Shown here: positions 25,481 through 40,400 of the stretch, piece by piece
Layout: every line of letters begins with the position of its first letter
How positions within the stretch are numbered: the first letter of the stretch is position 1
Notes under the pieces: generated by a model
The model's database searches: none
What the model saw: only the letters and a program-made list of their open reading frames with translations
What the model was told of the DNA's origin: nothing
Program-made: the position numbers and the translations under genes
Source of the DNA: Pomphorhynchus laevis
Lineage: Eukaryota > Acanthocephala > Palaeacanthocephala > Echinorhynchida > Pomphorhynchidae
Assembly: GCA_012934845.2 (NCBI GenBank)
Contig: WNNJ02001396.1
Coordinates: 62,001-126,000 of the forward strand
Length of the DNA: 64,000 nt
Reading direction: 5' to 3'

Positions 25481-27400
25481 TCAAGATCATTTGAACGAGC
25501 AGGATTCAAGATATCCGTAGAAGTGCGAGCGTCGATTCTCCATCCATGCTAGGCACAGTCGCTTCATGTGCTTTATTGAAGAAAAAGCGACGACTTCCTA
25601 AAGCAACACATTCCACAAGTTGAGCGCGCGATGTGATAGTCGAAAGTTGGCGGGAAATTGAGAATTGTGCCTCTTATACAGCGTTTTCGGGTGACCGCAT
25701 AATGTTCTACTTCTTAATCCAAGGATTTTAGTGGCGAAGCCATCAAGTTTGTTTACAATCGCCTAAAGGCGGGACAAGTCTAGTAAGACAAATCTGTCAC
25801 GAATCGAGCTTATCCATAGTGCACGCAATTGCATGCGGAAGGACGTTCCACTCCTAATGCATATTCTTGAGCATCTTTTCAGTATCGACTCATATTCGAG
25901 CAATTCTCGTTTAGTGGTAGGAAAGCATGCAAGAATGCAGTACTCCAGATGAAGGTGTTTTATTGAAGACATAATATACTAAGAATTTGAGGTGACAGTT
26001 TGAGAAATGTATTTTTGATGTAGTACAACAATGCTATAGTTCCTTTTATCCTTGCGCGCTTACTATTCAATTGTGTCTTAAGAGAGCGATGAATTATTAC
26101 ACCTATGTCCTTATGATGTTCAACTTCATTTAATAACGCACTACTAATGCGATATTGCAACGACGAGGTCGTCTTTCCGTTCTCATCAAAACGCATGTAT
26201 CAACGTTAAACAGGAGTCCAGTGGCTTCACACCATTCAGTAAGGCAGTCAGGTCGTCCTGTAGTAAGTGACAATCGGTAGGAGTACGAAAAATCGTCCAG
26301 CATTTTAAATCATCAGCATATGCTGAAACAGGATTCTTTAAACGCAAGAGCAGGTCATTAAGAAATACAGCAAAAAGAAGAGGCCAATAACATATCTTTG
26401 AGGTACACCGGAAAGCACCCTAGAGCTCTCTGAAAGAACACCACCAACTCTTACTCTGAATGACCGCAAAGATAAGAAATTCTTAATTCACTTAATGGTC
26501 TGAAAATGAAAACCATAGTGAGCAACCAATGAGACGATACCGTCATGAGAGACACGGTTAAAAACCTTAGAAAAGTTCAAAAAGACAACGTGGATAACAT
26601 AGCAGGAACTCAATGAGTCCGTCCATCGTTCACGAGCTGTTATTAGATTGGTTAAGCAAGAACGACCTGGTATGAATCCTTGTTGTGATTCCGAGAAAAT
26701 ACTGTTTTTTCTTAAGATGAAGTCGAATCTGCTTCGAGACTAGTTTTTCGAGAACTTTGGCTAATAGGGCGAAAGTCTGACGAACTAACAGCTGGATACT
26801 TCTTCGGTATCGGGACTACAATGACACGCTTCCAAATATAAGGAATACAGCAATGTTTGAGGCTTTTCGAAAAAGAAAAGTTAGATGCTGACAGAGAGAA
26901 CAAGCTAAAGCACGAACCAGAAAAGGTGCAACGTCAGCAGGGACCGGAGAGCCATATTGCTTCGACGCCAACAATTCACTGTAAATATCATCTACTTTAA
27001 TCTATATCGCGCAGTCATGGATATGAACAAGAACCTCCTGTCATACGAACTGATTAAAGTCTACAGTAGAGTTGCTTGGAACTGTCAAGATTATTGCTAG
27101 ATAATCAGCAATCTGGGGGTCTCCCAGAACTCCATCCTACGAGTGAATGGAGTTAATTTCAGTCTGAACGCTTTGAGGACTACGAACGTAGGACCATGAT
27201 TTTTTCGGATTATGAGAAATACATATTGCGATGTTGTTCTCGAATGATTGTCTTTTTATATCTATATGATGCGCTTTGTCTCTGAACGTATCTAAATTCC
27301 TTTTGGGTAAGCTGTATTTTATAATTTCTGTTTCTTAGACCGATGGTGAATAATGGTATATATAAAGAATATACACAATTAGAATGATTTGGCAGCTCTG
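25480..27400 (-). mobile_element. Decayed CR1-like LINE, family F
   Basis: Minus strand. From 5' to 3': a pre-RT helix (SYRYKKTIIREQHRN, near 27250), KKSWSYVRSP, then WKRVIVVPIPKKYPAVSSSD and FRPIS (26840-26750), remnants of the SxVPQ box (about 26420), PVSAYADDLKCW (YADD, near 26310), KDIGVIIHRSLKTQLNSK (26130-26060), HLHLEYCIL (25955) and a wrist/tail region RTLCGHPKTLYKRHN (about 25700). The order and the HLEYC/KDxGV signatures are typical of CR1-like LINEs. It is riddled with stops and frameshifts and is older than LINE A or D. The protein differs from family A. Confidence 0.85.
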
Positions 27401-27455
27401 GCATGTTGGGTCGCGGAATAGGTGCCGAAACCTGATAACATAGCATTCGATGGTG
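27400..27455 (+). repeat. Terminal motif fragment of the Penelope-like RT element
   Basis: Contains GCATGTTGGGTCGCGGAATA followed by GTGCCGAAACCTGATAACAT, i.e. just the structured core motif without its flanks, sandwiched between two LINEs. Confidence 0.6.
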
Positions 27456-27474
27456 CTCCAACTTCACCTATGTG

Positions 27475-28910
27475 TCTTATCCACTAGCCCCTATCACCAC
27501 CACACACGGTTTCCGCCTCGGCTTCCTTAACACTAGATATATTCTCCATAAATCTGATCTCATCCTCAACCTATTCACCGAGTAATACCAACCTTCACAG
27601 TCGCCTTTGAGAAATCTTGATCTCCCTCCTCTCCGCTATCTTACTCAAATCGTCTCTATCCTCTCCCACAATCACATCATCCTCTCCTGACTATCTCACC
27701 TTTTTTCGACTATGTACTCACATCCACTCCCGATCTTCTCGTGCCATTCAAGCCTCACTCTCACAGTCGCTTGACTATGCCCCATGGTTTGACATCCAAT
27801 GCCTACTCTCAAAGCGTCGACTTCGTCATGCTATTCGAGTCTATCACCGCGCTTTTAGACGTAATATCTGCTTGCTTTCTCAATCACTCCGTGATTTATA
27901 TCTTGCTCTTCGCCGGTCTCATCTCCACCTACTACTGACCACATGCCACTCCTGGCACCATAAAATCATCACTTCGTCAAACCCTGACATACTTTTAACT
28001 CAATCCTTGCTCGCACCTCTCCGTCTTGTAACACCAATTCCCATGATTATTCGTCATTTCTCAAGACCAAAGTATTCACGTTGCTCTCTCTCACCCCGTC
28101 TACATTCCATCCCACTCATCCCCGCCTCGCTTCATCCTACAAGAGCGTTTTCATCTCCATGTCTAACCTGTCGAAGTCTCATCTGTTCTTATGTTCTTAC
28201 TACCCAACTAAAGATCACCTGTCGATCCCCTGCCTACCCCCATAATTAAATAAATATGCTCATCGATATCCCATTTCCTCACTACCTTGTTTAACTCGTC
28301 CACCTGCAGTCGTATCTTTCATTGACACTAGAAATCTGTCATCGTTCGTACCCTTCTTAATAAACAATCGCGCGACCCCTATTTTTCCGTCTAGCTATCA
28401 CCCCATTTCACTCATCCTTACCCTTTCTAAGCTCTTAGAACACTTCATCTTAATACAGATCAACGTTTATCTCTTTATATAATCTGTACTCTCCTTTCCA
28501 ATCCGCTTGCCGCTCTAATCACTTCACCGAAATCGCCTGCATGAAAGTTTAAAACGACCTACTTATTTCTCGTAACAAGGCTCTATATAGTGTTCACATT
28601 TCCCTCGATTTCTCCTTTGTCTTCGACATCGTCAACCACTCCATCTTCAATTCCCGCCTTCGTTATTATTACTGATTTCCTTCCTCTTCCGTAGCATAGT
28701 TTGCCTCATATCTATCCGACCGTTCAATTCGAGTCTGTACAAATTCATCATCCTCTCCTCCCATCCTAATATTCTGCGGGGTACCACAAGGTTTAGTCCT
28801 ACGACCCTTGCTTTTCTCTCTCTTCTACTTGGCGATCTCTCTCCGTTTATCAAACCTTACTCCTTAAACGTCATGCAATACGCCGATGACATTCTCATAT
28901 ACAAGTGTTT
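27475..28910 (+). mobile_element. Decayed copy of LINE family A
   Basis: Starts in the endonuclease leader (GFRLGFLNTRYILHKSDLIL, about 27510-27570), jumps over most of the endonuclease to the linker (RLRHAIRVYHRAFRRNICLL, 27800) and reaches the RT with LDFS-type box A near 28610 (SLDFSFVFDIVNHSIFNSRL) and VMQYADDILIYK near 28880. The same blocks occur in the 6.4-9.2 kb copy. Many frame changes; the 3' half is missing, cut just before the satellite. It shows an internal deletion and 3' loss rather than simple 5' truncation. Confidence 0.85.
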
Positions 28911-29114
28911 AAAAATGCTCCTGAGATTTCTAAGTGATTTTAGTTAGAATTTTAATTGTGGAATTAGTAGTCTTTTGAACTCAGCTCATCACATTTTAAT
29001 GCTACGAATTTAATCAGTTTATGCACTGAAGTTAAGAAATTTTCACCCGTTTTTCTTTAATTAACGGGAAGATCATTGTTCTCGAAATAATATCTAGGAT
29101 ATAAATCCGGATAT
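28911..29114. other. Spacer between LINE and satellite
   Basis: Short AT-rich sequence without recognised content. The satellite starts at the palindromic ATCCGGATATATATAATATCCGGAT. Confidence 0.3.
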
Positions 29115-32100
29115 ATATAATATCCGGATAAGCAGATTAAACCTAAACCCACTTGAATGTTGATAATTTAGATTCACATTTCGAGATAAATACGATTATC
29201 TCACTATCTATGAGAAGCTTTGCGTACATTTGATACTCTGATGGAAATTGAATCACAGAGTTATGGATACAGACTCTATATCACCAGATTCCAGGATAAG
29301 CATATTAAACCTAAACTAATTTGAATGTTGATAATTTAGATTCACATTTCGAGATAAATACGATTGTATCCCGATCCATGAGAAGCTTTGCGTACATTTG
29401 ATATACTGATAAAAATTAAATCACGGAGTACTGGATATAGACTCTATTTCTTTAGATTTACGGATAAGCATATTAAGCCTAAACCAATTTGAATGTTGAT
29501 AAATAATTTAGATTCACATTTCGAGATAAATACGATTATCTCCCGATCCATGTAATGCTTTGCGTACATTTAATACTCTGATGGAAATTGAATCACGGAG
29601 TACTAGATATAGACTCTATTTCTCCAGATTCAATTATAAGTATATTAAACCTAAACCCATTTGAATGTTGATAATTTAGATTAACATTTCGAGATATATA
29701 CGATTTACTTCCGATCCATGAAAAGCTTTGCGTACATTTGATACTCTGATGGAAATTGAATCACAGAGTTATAGATACATACTCTATATCTCCAGATTCC
29801 CGGATAAGCATATTAAACCTAAACCCATTTTAATGTTGATAAATAATTTAGATTCACATTTCGAGATAAATACGATTTTCACCCGATCCATGAGAAGCTT
29901 TGGGTACATTTAAAACTCTGATAAAAATTGAATCACGGAGTACTGGATATAGACTCTATTTCTCCAGATTCAATTATAAATAAGCATATTAAGCCTAAAC
30001 CCATTGGAATGTTGATAATTTTGATTCACATTTCGAGATAAATACGATTTTCTCCCAATCCATGAGAACCTTTGGGTACATTTGATACTCTGATAAAAAT
30101 TGAATCACAGAGTTATGGATACAGACTCTATTTAGATTCCCGGATAAGCATATTAAACCTGAACAAATTTGAATGTTGATAATTTAGATTCACATTTCGA
30201 GATAAATACGATTATCTCCCGACCTATGAGAAGCTTTGCGTACATTTGATACTCTGATGGAAATTGAATCACAGAGTTATGGTTACATACTCTATATCTC
30301 CAGATTCAATTATAAGCATATTAAGCCTAAACCAATTTGAATGTTGATAATTTAGATTCACATTTCGAGATAAATACGATTTTCTCAAGATACATGAGAA
30401 GCTTTAGGTACATTTGATACTCTGATAAAAATTGAATCACGGAGTACTGGATATATACTCTATTTCTCCAGATTCCCGGATAATCATATTAAACCTGAAC
30501 CAATTTGAATGTTGATAATTTAGATTCACATTTCGAGATAAATACGATTATCTCCCGATCCATGAGAAGCTTTGCGTACATTTAATACTCTGATGGAAAT
30601 TAAATCGCAGAGTTATGGATACATACTCTATATCTCCAGATTCCCGGAAAAGCATATTAAACCTAAACCCATTTGAATGTTGATAATTTAGATTCACATT
30701 TCGAGATAAATACGATTGTCTCCGATCCATGAGAAGCTTTGCGTACATTTGATATACTGATAAAAATTGAATCACGGAGTACTGGATATATACTCTATTT
30801 CTCCAGATTCCCGGATAAGCATATTAAACCTGAACCAATTTGAATGTTGATAATTTAGATTATTTCGAGATAAATACGATTTTCTTCCGATCAATGAAAA
30901 GCTTTGCGTACGTTTGATACTCTGATAAAAATTGAATCACGGAGTACTGGATATAGACTCTATTTAGATTCCCGGATAAGCAGATTGAACCTAACCCATT
31001 TGAATGTTGATAATTTAGATTCACATTTCGAGATAAATACGATTTTCTTCCGATCCATGAAAAGCTTTGCGAACATTTGATACTCTGATGGAAATTGAAT
31101 CGCAGAGTTATGGATACATACTCTATATCTCCAGATTCCCGGATAAGCATATTAAACCTAAACCCATTTGAATGTTGATAATTTAGATTCACGTTTCGAG
31201 ATAAATACGATTTTCTTCCGATCCATGTAAAGCTTTGCGTACATTTGATACTCTGATGGAAATTGAATCGCAGAGTTATGGATACATACTCTGTATCTCC
31301 AGATTATCGGATAAGCATATTAAACCTAAACCCATTTGAATGTTGATAATTTAGATTCACGTTTCGAGATAAATACGATTTTCTTCCGATCCATGTAAAG
31401 CTTTGCGTACATTTGATACTCTGATGGAAATTGAATCGCAGAGTTATGGATACATACTCTGTATCTCCAGATTATCGGATAAGCATATTAAACCTAAACC
31501 CATTTGAATGTTGATAATTTAGATTCACATTTCGAGATAAATACGATTTTCTTCCGATCCATGTAAAGCTTTGCGTACATTTGATATACTGATAAAAATT
31601 GAATCACGGAGTACTGGATATATACTCTATTTCTCCAGATTCCCGGATAAGCATATAAAACCTGAACCAACTTGAATGTTGATAATTTAAATTCACATTT
31701 CGAGATAAATACGATTTTCTTCCGATCCATGATAAGTTTTGCGTACGTTTGATACTCTGATGGAAATTGAATCACGGAGTTCTGGATATAGACTCTATTT
31801 AGATTCCGGGATAAGCAGATTAAACCGAAACCCACTTGAATGTTGATAATTTAGATTCACATTTCGAGATAAATACGATTGTCTCCCGATCCATGAGAAG
31901 CTTCGCGTACATTTGATACCCTGATGGAAATTGAATCACAGAGTTATGGATACATTCTCTATATCTCCAGATTCCCGGATAAGCATATTAAACCTAAACC
32001 CATTTGAATGTTGATAATTTAGATTCACGTTTCGAGATAAATACGATTTTCTTCCGATCCATGTACAGCTTTGCGTACATTTGATACTCTGATGGAAATT

Positions 32101-33762
32101 GAATCACAGAGTTATGGATACATACTCTATATCTCCAGATTCCCAGATAAGCATATTAAACCTAAACCCATTTGAATGTTGATAAATAATTTAGATTCAC
32201 ATTTCGAGATAAATACGATTATCTCCCGATCTATGAGAAGCTTTGGGTACATTTGATACTCTGATAAAAATTGAATCACGGAGTACTGGATATAGGCTCT
32301 ATTTCTCCAGATTCCCGGATAAGCATTTTAAACCTGAACCAATTTGAATGTTAATAATTTAGATTCACATTTCGAGAAAAATACGATTTTCTCCCGATCC
32401 ATGAGAACCTTTGCGTACATTTGATACTCTGATGAAAATTGAATCAAGGAGTTGTGGATATAGACTCTATTTAGATTCCGGGATAAGCAGATTAAACCGA
32501 AACCCACTTGAATGTTGATAATTTAGATTCACATTTCAAGATAAATACGATTGTCTCCCGATCCATGAGAAGCTTTGCGTACATTTGATACCCTGATGGA
32601 AATTGAATCACAGAGTTATGGATACATACTCTATATCTCCAGATTCCCGGATAAGCATATTAAACCTAAACCCATTTGAATGTTGATAATTTAGATTCAC
32701 GTTTCGAGATAAATACGATTTTCTTCCGATCCATGTAAAGCTTTGCGTACATTTGATACTCTGATGGAAATTGAATCGCAGAGTTATGGATACATACTCT
32801 GTATCTCCAGATTATCGGATAAGCATATTAAACCTAAACCCATTTGAATGTTGATAATTTAGATTCACATTTCGAGATAAATACGATTTTCTTCCGATCC
32901 ATGTATAGCTTTGCGTACATTTGATATACTGATAAAAATTGAATCACGGAGTACTGGATATATACTCTATTTCTCCAGTTTCCCGGATAAGCATATTAAA
33001 CCTGAACCAATTTGAATGTTGATAATTTAAATTCACATTTCGAGATAAATACGATTTTCTTCCGATCCATGATAAGTTTTGCGTACGTTTGATACTCTGA
33101 TGAAAATTGAATCACGGAGTTCTGGATATAGACTCTATTTAGATTCCGGGATAAGTAGATTAAATCGAAACCCACTTGAATGTTGATAATTTAGATTCAC
33201 ATTTCGAGATAAATACGATTGTCTCCCGATCCATGTAAAGCTTTGCGTACATTTGATACTCTGATGGAAATTGAATCGCAGAGTTATGGATACATACTCT
33301 GTATCTCCAGATTATCGGATAAGCATATTAAACCTAAACCCATTTGAATGTTGATAATTTAGATTCACGTTTCGAGATAAATACGATTTTCTTCCGATCC
33401 ATGTAAAGCTTTGCGTACATTTGATACTCTGATGGAAATTGAATCACAGAGTTATGGATACATACTCTATATCTCCAGATTCCCGGATAAGCATATTAAA
33501 CCTGAACCAATTTGAATGTTGATAATTTAGATTATTTCGAGATAAATACGATTATCTCCCGATCTATGAGAAGCTTTGGGTACATTTGATACTCTGATAA
33601 AAATTGAATCACGGAGTACTGGATATAGGCTCTATTTCTCCAGATTCAATTATAAGCATATTAAGCCTAAACCCATTTGAATGTTAATAATTTAGATTCA
33701 CATTTCGAGAAAAATACGATTTTCTCCCGATCCATGAGAAGCTTTGCGTACATTTGATATGC
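29115..33762 (+). repeat. Satellite DNA, ~167-bp monomers, about 28 copies, 8-mer higher-order repeat
   Basis: Each monomer holds GAATGTTGATAATTTAGATT, TTTCGAGATAAATACGATT, GATCCATGAGAAGCTTTGCG, TACATTTGATACTCTGAT, a CAGAGTTATGGATAC or CGGAGTACTGGATAT segment and CCGGATAAGCATATTAAACC. The two segment types define two main monomer classes. Diagnostic variants recur at ~1,340 bp: GATAAGTTTTGCGTACG at 31731 and 33071, and TCTGTATCTCCAGATTATCGG near 31470 and 32810. That is eight monomers, so the array has higher-order structure in its right half. The left half (29.1-31.1 kb) is more divergent, as at the edge of a satellite array. Apparent minus-strand open frames inside it (30548-31835) are by-products. 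A ~167-bp monomer is nucleosome-sized, as in many centromeric satellites. Confidence 0.95.
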
Positions 33763-36700
33763 TGCTGTTAAATATCTGGCTCCTCCTCATTGTTATAATT
33801 TAGAAGCAAGTGCCTTTCACGATAAGCTTTCTAAAAATATAACTTATTTCGGTTAGCACTTTGAAGCATACGATTTTTCATACTGCCGTGTTTTTTCTAA
33901 AACGCTTGTGTGATTTCTTCCGCATTGGTTCTTTTTCTATATTGAGATATTGTTATATTATCATCACCATCACACATGATCACTAGTAACATTAATGGCA
34001 GTACGTTGCGTCTCAAAATACTGTCAGTGCGCAGACTGCAGCGCAGTTGTATGCGATACATCAAAGCCAGACTGGACACTGGTATCATGCGAGATAAGTA
34101 TTTAGCTCGTCGTTGTAATCACCCGGTTGTTCATATAGGAATGTGTTATAACACTACTAGACAGAGTGGAGTGAATTAACACTAATGCTAACCAGTTGTG
34201 AAATGTGCGTGTCAATTCGAGATCTCTAATGTTGGAGTTAGCGTATGGCAAACGTCTTGATCTGCAGATTGTTAAAACTTTTATTGACTTGGAAGTTGAA
34301 AAATTGCCAGTGTTGAAATGCTTCCTAGGGAAGTGATTTAAATCGGTTCAAAGGTCAGAAAAAGGAACGAGTGGTATCAGTCATCAACTAGTTAAATAGT
34401 AATATATTCACTGCTAGCAAATATGGATATGATTTAGCATGGACTGTTCTTGATCCCTTCTGTCTAGCTCGAGGGAATTGGCGTATTCATTTGATATTAC
34501 CTATAGCTCATTGCGTTGGATTGCTCTTGGTTAACCACTTAACCATTTTAATGGATAAATTATGTCTGTAAGTCGTAGTTACTGACAAATGCACAACGTT
34601 TTCAGCAGGTAATTGCCGGACAGGTTACATCCTGTTTAGCAATCACTACCAAAGTAATTTTTACGTTTAAGATTGTCCAAGTGGACTATGTATTCTAATA
34701 TATATTGTTTGCAGAATCAATGAATTTTAAAATTAGACCGAGATTGTGAAGTTTTGAACTTTTTTGGAAGATCTTGTCTAATCGTAAAATGATCGATTTA
34801 ATGGATATATCCCAAATTTAATTGAATGTTTCTGTATATAATGATTGCTAGTTGATGAAATATCATCAGCATTTGCTTTAGTTAACTAAATTCCGACTTA
34901 CTCATGTTACTATTTAATAAGGCTTTAACTTGACTACCGTTCATTGTGTTTTTCGCACACTCAGTTTGTTGTCTTCGCGCATTAGACCGAAATGTTAATT
35001 TCAAGAACTTGAACTTTCTATGCAAGCGGTCCACCGGCATTCTGTAAATATAATTTTTATAAAACTTTGATTGAACTAACTTTTGTTCCGGATAATGTGA
35101 GAACGACAACTAATCGAATACTCAAACAGACCGCTAACGTATCAGTTAATTCCTTTCATACTTTAGAATTTTTGCATTGCATTTTAAAGATTACACAATT
35201 TGAAATTCTAGTAAATTTAAATTTAAAAAATTAATAAATTTAAATTTAATATAAAATTAAAATTTCAAATATTTAAAATTTAAAGATTAAAGAATTTGAA
35301 AATTGTAAATTTGTAAGGCCATAATTCATGTAATATTTTAATGCATAATATTTTAATATTAATGCATATATTTTAATGCATAATGTTATATTAAAATATT
35401 AGTAAAATATTTTCATAACTTTAAAAATCAATAATTTAGTGTGAGGTCTATCTATTTATAGACGATTAAATAAAAATTGAAGGAATAATTTTAAAACATA
35501 AAAAAATTAAATATTTAATTTAATAATTAAATGATTTTCATCGTTTTCAAAACTCAAATAGATCTCACTTAGGTGTGAGGTTCATCGATTTATAAATGAT
35601 TTAAAAAGTTTAGAAAATAATTTAAAATTAATATTTTTTTTTAATTTTGAGATCTATTTTAATGGATTCTAGTAAGCGTGATTGTCGTTTAACACGCGTA
35701 CACTACTTTTGGTAGTTATCCGTATTTTTAACTTAAAAGCATAAAAATTCATTTTTAAAAAATAGTTACTTCGTAAATTCTTTTCATTTTTTACTCCGTA
35801 TTTGTAAAGCCTGTTTCCAATAGTCGATTAAAAAATTATTAATTAAAAAGTGATTTTTGAAATTTGTAAACTTAATTGAAGGCAATAGTTTTCGGTAACA
35901 ATAATTTAAATTAATCAAACACTAGTTTTCAACTTACCACAGTATACATTTTACAGATGTGCGGCAATTATGGCACGCGTAAGATGACGATGAGCTGTTG
36001 TGTTTTCCATTTGAGAACGAACGACCGCATTTCATGCATTGTAAACGGAGTAAAGCCTGTTCGCAATCCTGTAGTGTAAAATTATCCTCGATTTCATTGT
36101 AGTAATCAAGCTCATCGGTATTCATGTGCCTAAGAGAACCCTGATTATCTTCTTCAGAGAAGCGTAAATCACCCGAACTTCCTTCTATACCATTATTTTC
36201 TAAAACCAGTTGTTTAAAAAATCACATATATTATTAGAATACCGTATTTTGGGTTTGGGATATGATCCTGGTATATATTGGAATTGAGTGAGGAATCAAT
36301 AATATACTGCAAATTATTTTCATATTTTAGAATTTCCCTTGCGTAGCATATCATATTACAACGCATTAACAATTCTTAAATAAAATGCAATTCAGAAATA
36401 TATTTTAAAATTAAATTTTACATTTATAAATATTGTAATTAGCTATAAATATAAGAATTTTTATTTTAACTTTATGCTTCGATCCACTGAATATTGTAAC
36501 AGAGCCCATTATTTTCAGAATAATTTGATTAGACACTGTCAGCGAAACCAAAGCGAATACATTTCACAGTGGACATATCGCCATTGATACGATGTGTGCG
36601 CTTGCATCTAATATATAGGACATCATATGATTCGAATTAAGTAGCTTTTAGTAGATTTGCTAATTTATTGTCTTTTCCTCATATTAAATCAACATTGATA

Positions 36701-37307
36701 TTTAGTTCATTTTGCGAATTACTGGTTTATGTTGCTATTTTCTTAGTGTTGGTTCAATAACCATTTCTCTAATATTGAACACGTCAAACAAAATCGAACA
36801 AAACTCGGGATTTTTCAATTAGTTTTTTTAAAATTTAAGACAAGCAAATGTTTGTTAATCTCACAAGTCTTTGAATTTTCATATTTTTTGATTGTTACGC
36901 CTGTCTTCTACTTATGAGTGGTGAGTTGTACTGATCTTGCTCGCGTGCTTTTTCTAAATGTCGTTTGTCTTCGGTTCGTCACATTTCTCGCTTAGTAAAA
37001 AGCCACTTTTAACTGAAATTTTTATTATGTCACTGTCTGGATTCGTTTTATATCTTTAAGTTTTAGCTGCTATGAGTAATATCGTTCTCTCGCTAACAAT
37101 CAAAACTTCATCTGTTACTAAGTAACGATATAGTGTTTCAAGATAAACTATTTCTCTAATGATGATCGTTTATGTTGGATGCATAATTGTTTAGTCGACT
37201 ATAAATCCAGCTTAGGAACCGCATCGTTTTTGTGAAATCACTAATTGATCATGCACTTCAGTTCTAGTGTTCTGTTCATATGGCTAACAAATGCCGTAAA
37301 TTTATTC

Positions 37308-37434
<127 letters not shown>

Positions 37435-40400
37435 AGTTGGCCATGATGATCATTTGCTGCAAGTTGATCGCAGAGAATGCTTACACGTTGACTATTTGAA
37501 TGCCGAGAATCGGACACTGATATATTTATCTGAATTTTTCGTTTTCATTTCACTCTCAATACAACCTCTTTAAGTAAGAAACAATGGAATACGCTATTTG
37601 TCGAATTTGCTATGCGATTATCGGTAATTGTCAGAATATTTTTTAGGTTTAAAGTCTATAAACGCCACTTGGATGACGTCATTAGTCTATTTAGGGAACA
37701 GTATAACATTTTATACGTATGTCAAGGGAATTTTTTGTGGCGAACATATATCTTAAATCGCGTATGTTTCAAGTATAAGCTGTTCTAATTCTACCAAAAT
37801 TTTTATCAATAATGCTCCCAGTCCAGCTCAGTTTACATTGCACTTGATTTAAATCAAATTTTAAATGCAAAGGCTACGGTACAAATTGTCATTCATAAGA
37901 CATTATCAATCTTATTTACTATCTTATTATTAGTCTAGATCATTTACTCCAATTGCATTTTTATATGGTCTCTTACATTTTCAGATTTGTGATGGATTTA
38001 GCAAATCTGCTCAAGGAAATGTCAAATGCCAAGGGCGAATCGATCGCTAAGGTAATTAATTTATCAATTTTTATAGTGTATTTTGTGATAAATATGAGAT
38101 TTGTAAAAATTTTTGATTCCAAACACTATATAATCTCTACAAACTTCAGATTCATATTTAGCCACAAACCTAAGAGGAAAGAGAACAAATAAACATAGAT
38201 TCATATTTAGCTAGAAAATTGTTTCTTGAATTTGTGAAGCATTTTTTGAAACTCTTCATTAAATATGAACGTTGTGACTTATCATATTTATTTTTTTATC
38301 TTGCTTCAATGTATCATAATGAATCTAATGTTGGTAATTGAAACTACGGATACCTCTTGTGTGGTCAAGTGGATCTCGACGATCCTACTGAATTTATAGA
38401 TTTTGAGTATCTAACGTTTAATCCTGAAAATACGATTTTGCTGAAATGCAATATCTTAAAAATCATTATTTCTTTGTTTTTGAACGTGTGTCATTTTCTG
38501 ATTTATTCTGAAATTTTTCTCGGTAAGTTCATAGTTCACAAAGTTCATATCATTCATAATACTGAAGATAATCCTGAAAATACGAATTTAATATTAATTT
38601 TAATAATTAATTTATCATTATGCTCATTATTTAGTTTAAATATTTAGATATTTAGTTTATTAATTTGATTTATTATAATTAATAAATAATTAATTATATT
38701 AATTAAAATTAATAATTAATTTTATAAATATAAATATGTGTTCATATCTTCTTATGGCAATTATAAATAAGTTTAAATATTGCCCTAATGGTAATAATAA
38801 GTAAATAATAATAAATAGCAATAATAAATAATCAATAATTATTTAGATATTTAGTTTTATTCCGTTAAAATTACATTCGTGTGCCACGTAATCTGTTTTT
38901 TAGGCATTATTAATTATCCACACGAGAAAAACAATTTTTTTTGTTAGAGTTAATTATAACAACGTTTCGGTCAATCACAGTGACCCTTTTCAAGTTGAAA
39001 GTTTTCAAACACAAATCGCCTTATATTACATAAGTGCGGAAGAAAATGAACATGTTTTCTTAGTCCATAGTGTCGATAGGAATTTTTAAATTATAATTTG
39101 ATTTATTTCCATGCATCCTTTCACCACTGCCGTTGATGTGTATAGACTCAAAAATTATCCGTCTATAATAATTTGATTCTTTTGCAAGAATTTTGATATT
39201 ATCGAATTCAATATTGTGTCCTTTCATGACAGAATGGTTTAAAACAGCAGATGACATGAAAAGGGTCAACTTGAAAAGGGTCACTGTGATTGACCGAAAC
39301 GTTGTTATAATTAACTCTAACAAAAAATTGTTTTTCTCGTGTGGATAATTAATAATGCCTAAAAAACAGATTTAGTTTTATTTAATTTATTATAATAAAT
39401 AAATAAATAATTAAATTAATTATAATTAATAATTAATTTCATAAATATAAAACTTAAGTAAACTATTTAATTATATAATTAAACATTATATTGATTTACT
39501 ATTATCATAAATAAATTTTTAATAATTTTATTAATTGTAAATATTAATATTTTAAATCTTCATTTCGTTTCATTATATTAAATTTTATTGCAATAATTTG
39601 TGAAACTAAACCCCTTAGTCTACAGTATAATCAATAAAGCCAGCTTATATTAATAGAATCTAAAATATATTTACATTAAATATTTCATTATAAATTGATA
39701 TTATTCTGGTTTCAGAATATTTAAATTGGGAGAGAGTGAAAAAATATTATTTATTCAAAATCAAATTTGCATATTACTAGTTTTAAACAGAATTAGCGCA
39801 CTGTAATTGTTTTCCTGGCCGTAACAGCCGCTGTCGAAACTTTTACTTTGAATAAATAATCTTTTTTACTCTCTTCTAATTGTAAATATCTTTAAATTAG
39901 TAAACAATCAATTTACAAAGAAAAATAAACTGAGTTAAATTTAAGTTCTTTGAAGTGATTTTATCGAAAATTTTACTCGGAATAAATAATCTTAAAATAA
40001 ACCATTTACTATTTTAGGGTCAAATGTTTTGCTTTGCAAATAAGCATCTAGAGTAGATCATTTTAATATTTCCCTTTTTTGAAATTGATACAACATCGTT
40101 ATAATTCTTTGTAGTATATCAAATCTTATTCTTTGTAATTTAGGTTACGAGTGATTTGAAACTGGCCTTGGATAAGCCAGAGGCGGTACCAACCTTAATG
40201 CACATAATTAAGGACCCCAATCACGAAACTAAGGTTTATAACTCTCCAAATGCAATAATTTAATAATTTTTCTTAATAGACTCAGGAAGCAGCTGCAGTA
40301 TTTCTTCGACGGAAACTGAAATTCTGGAAATCTTGGGACAACAACCTTCAACAACAGTATAAATATCTATTTTCAACTGTTATCTAAAATTTATTTTATA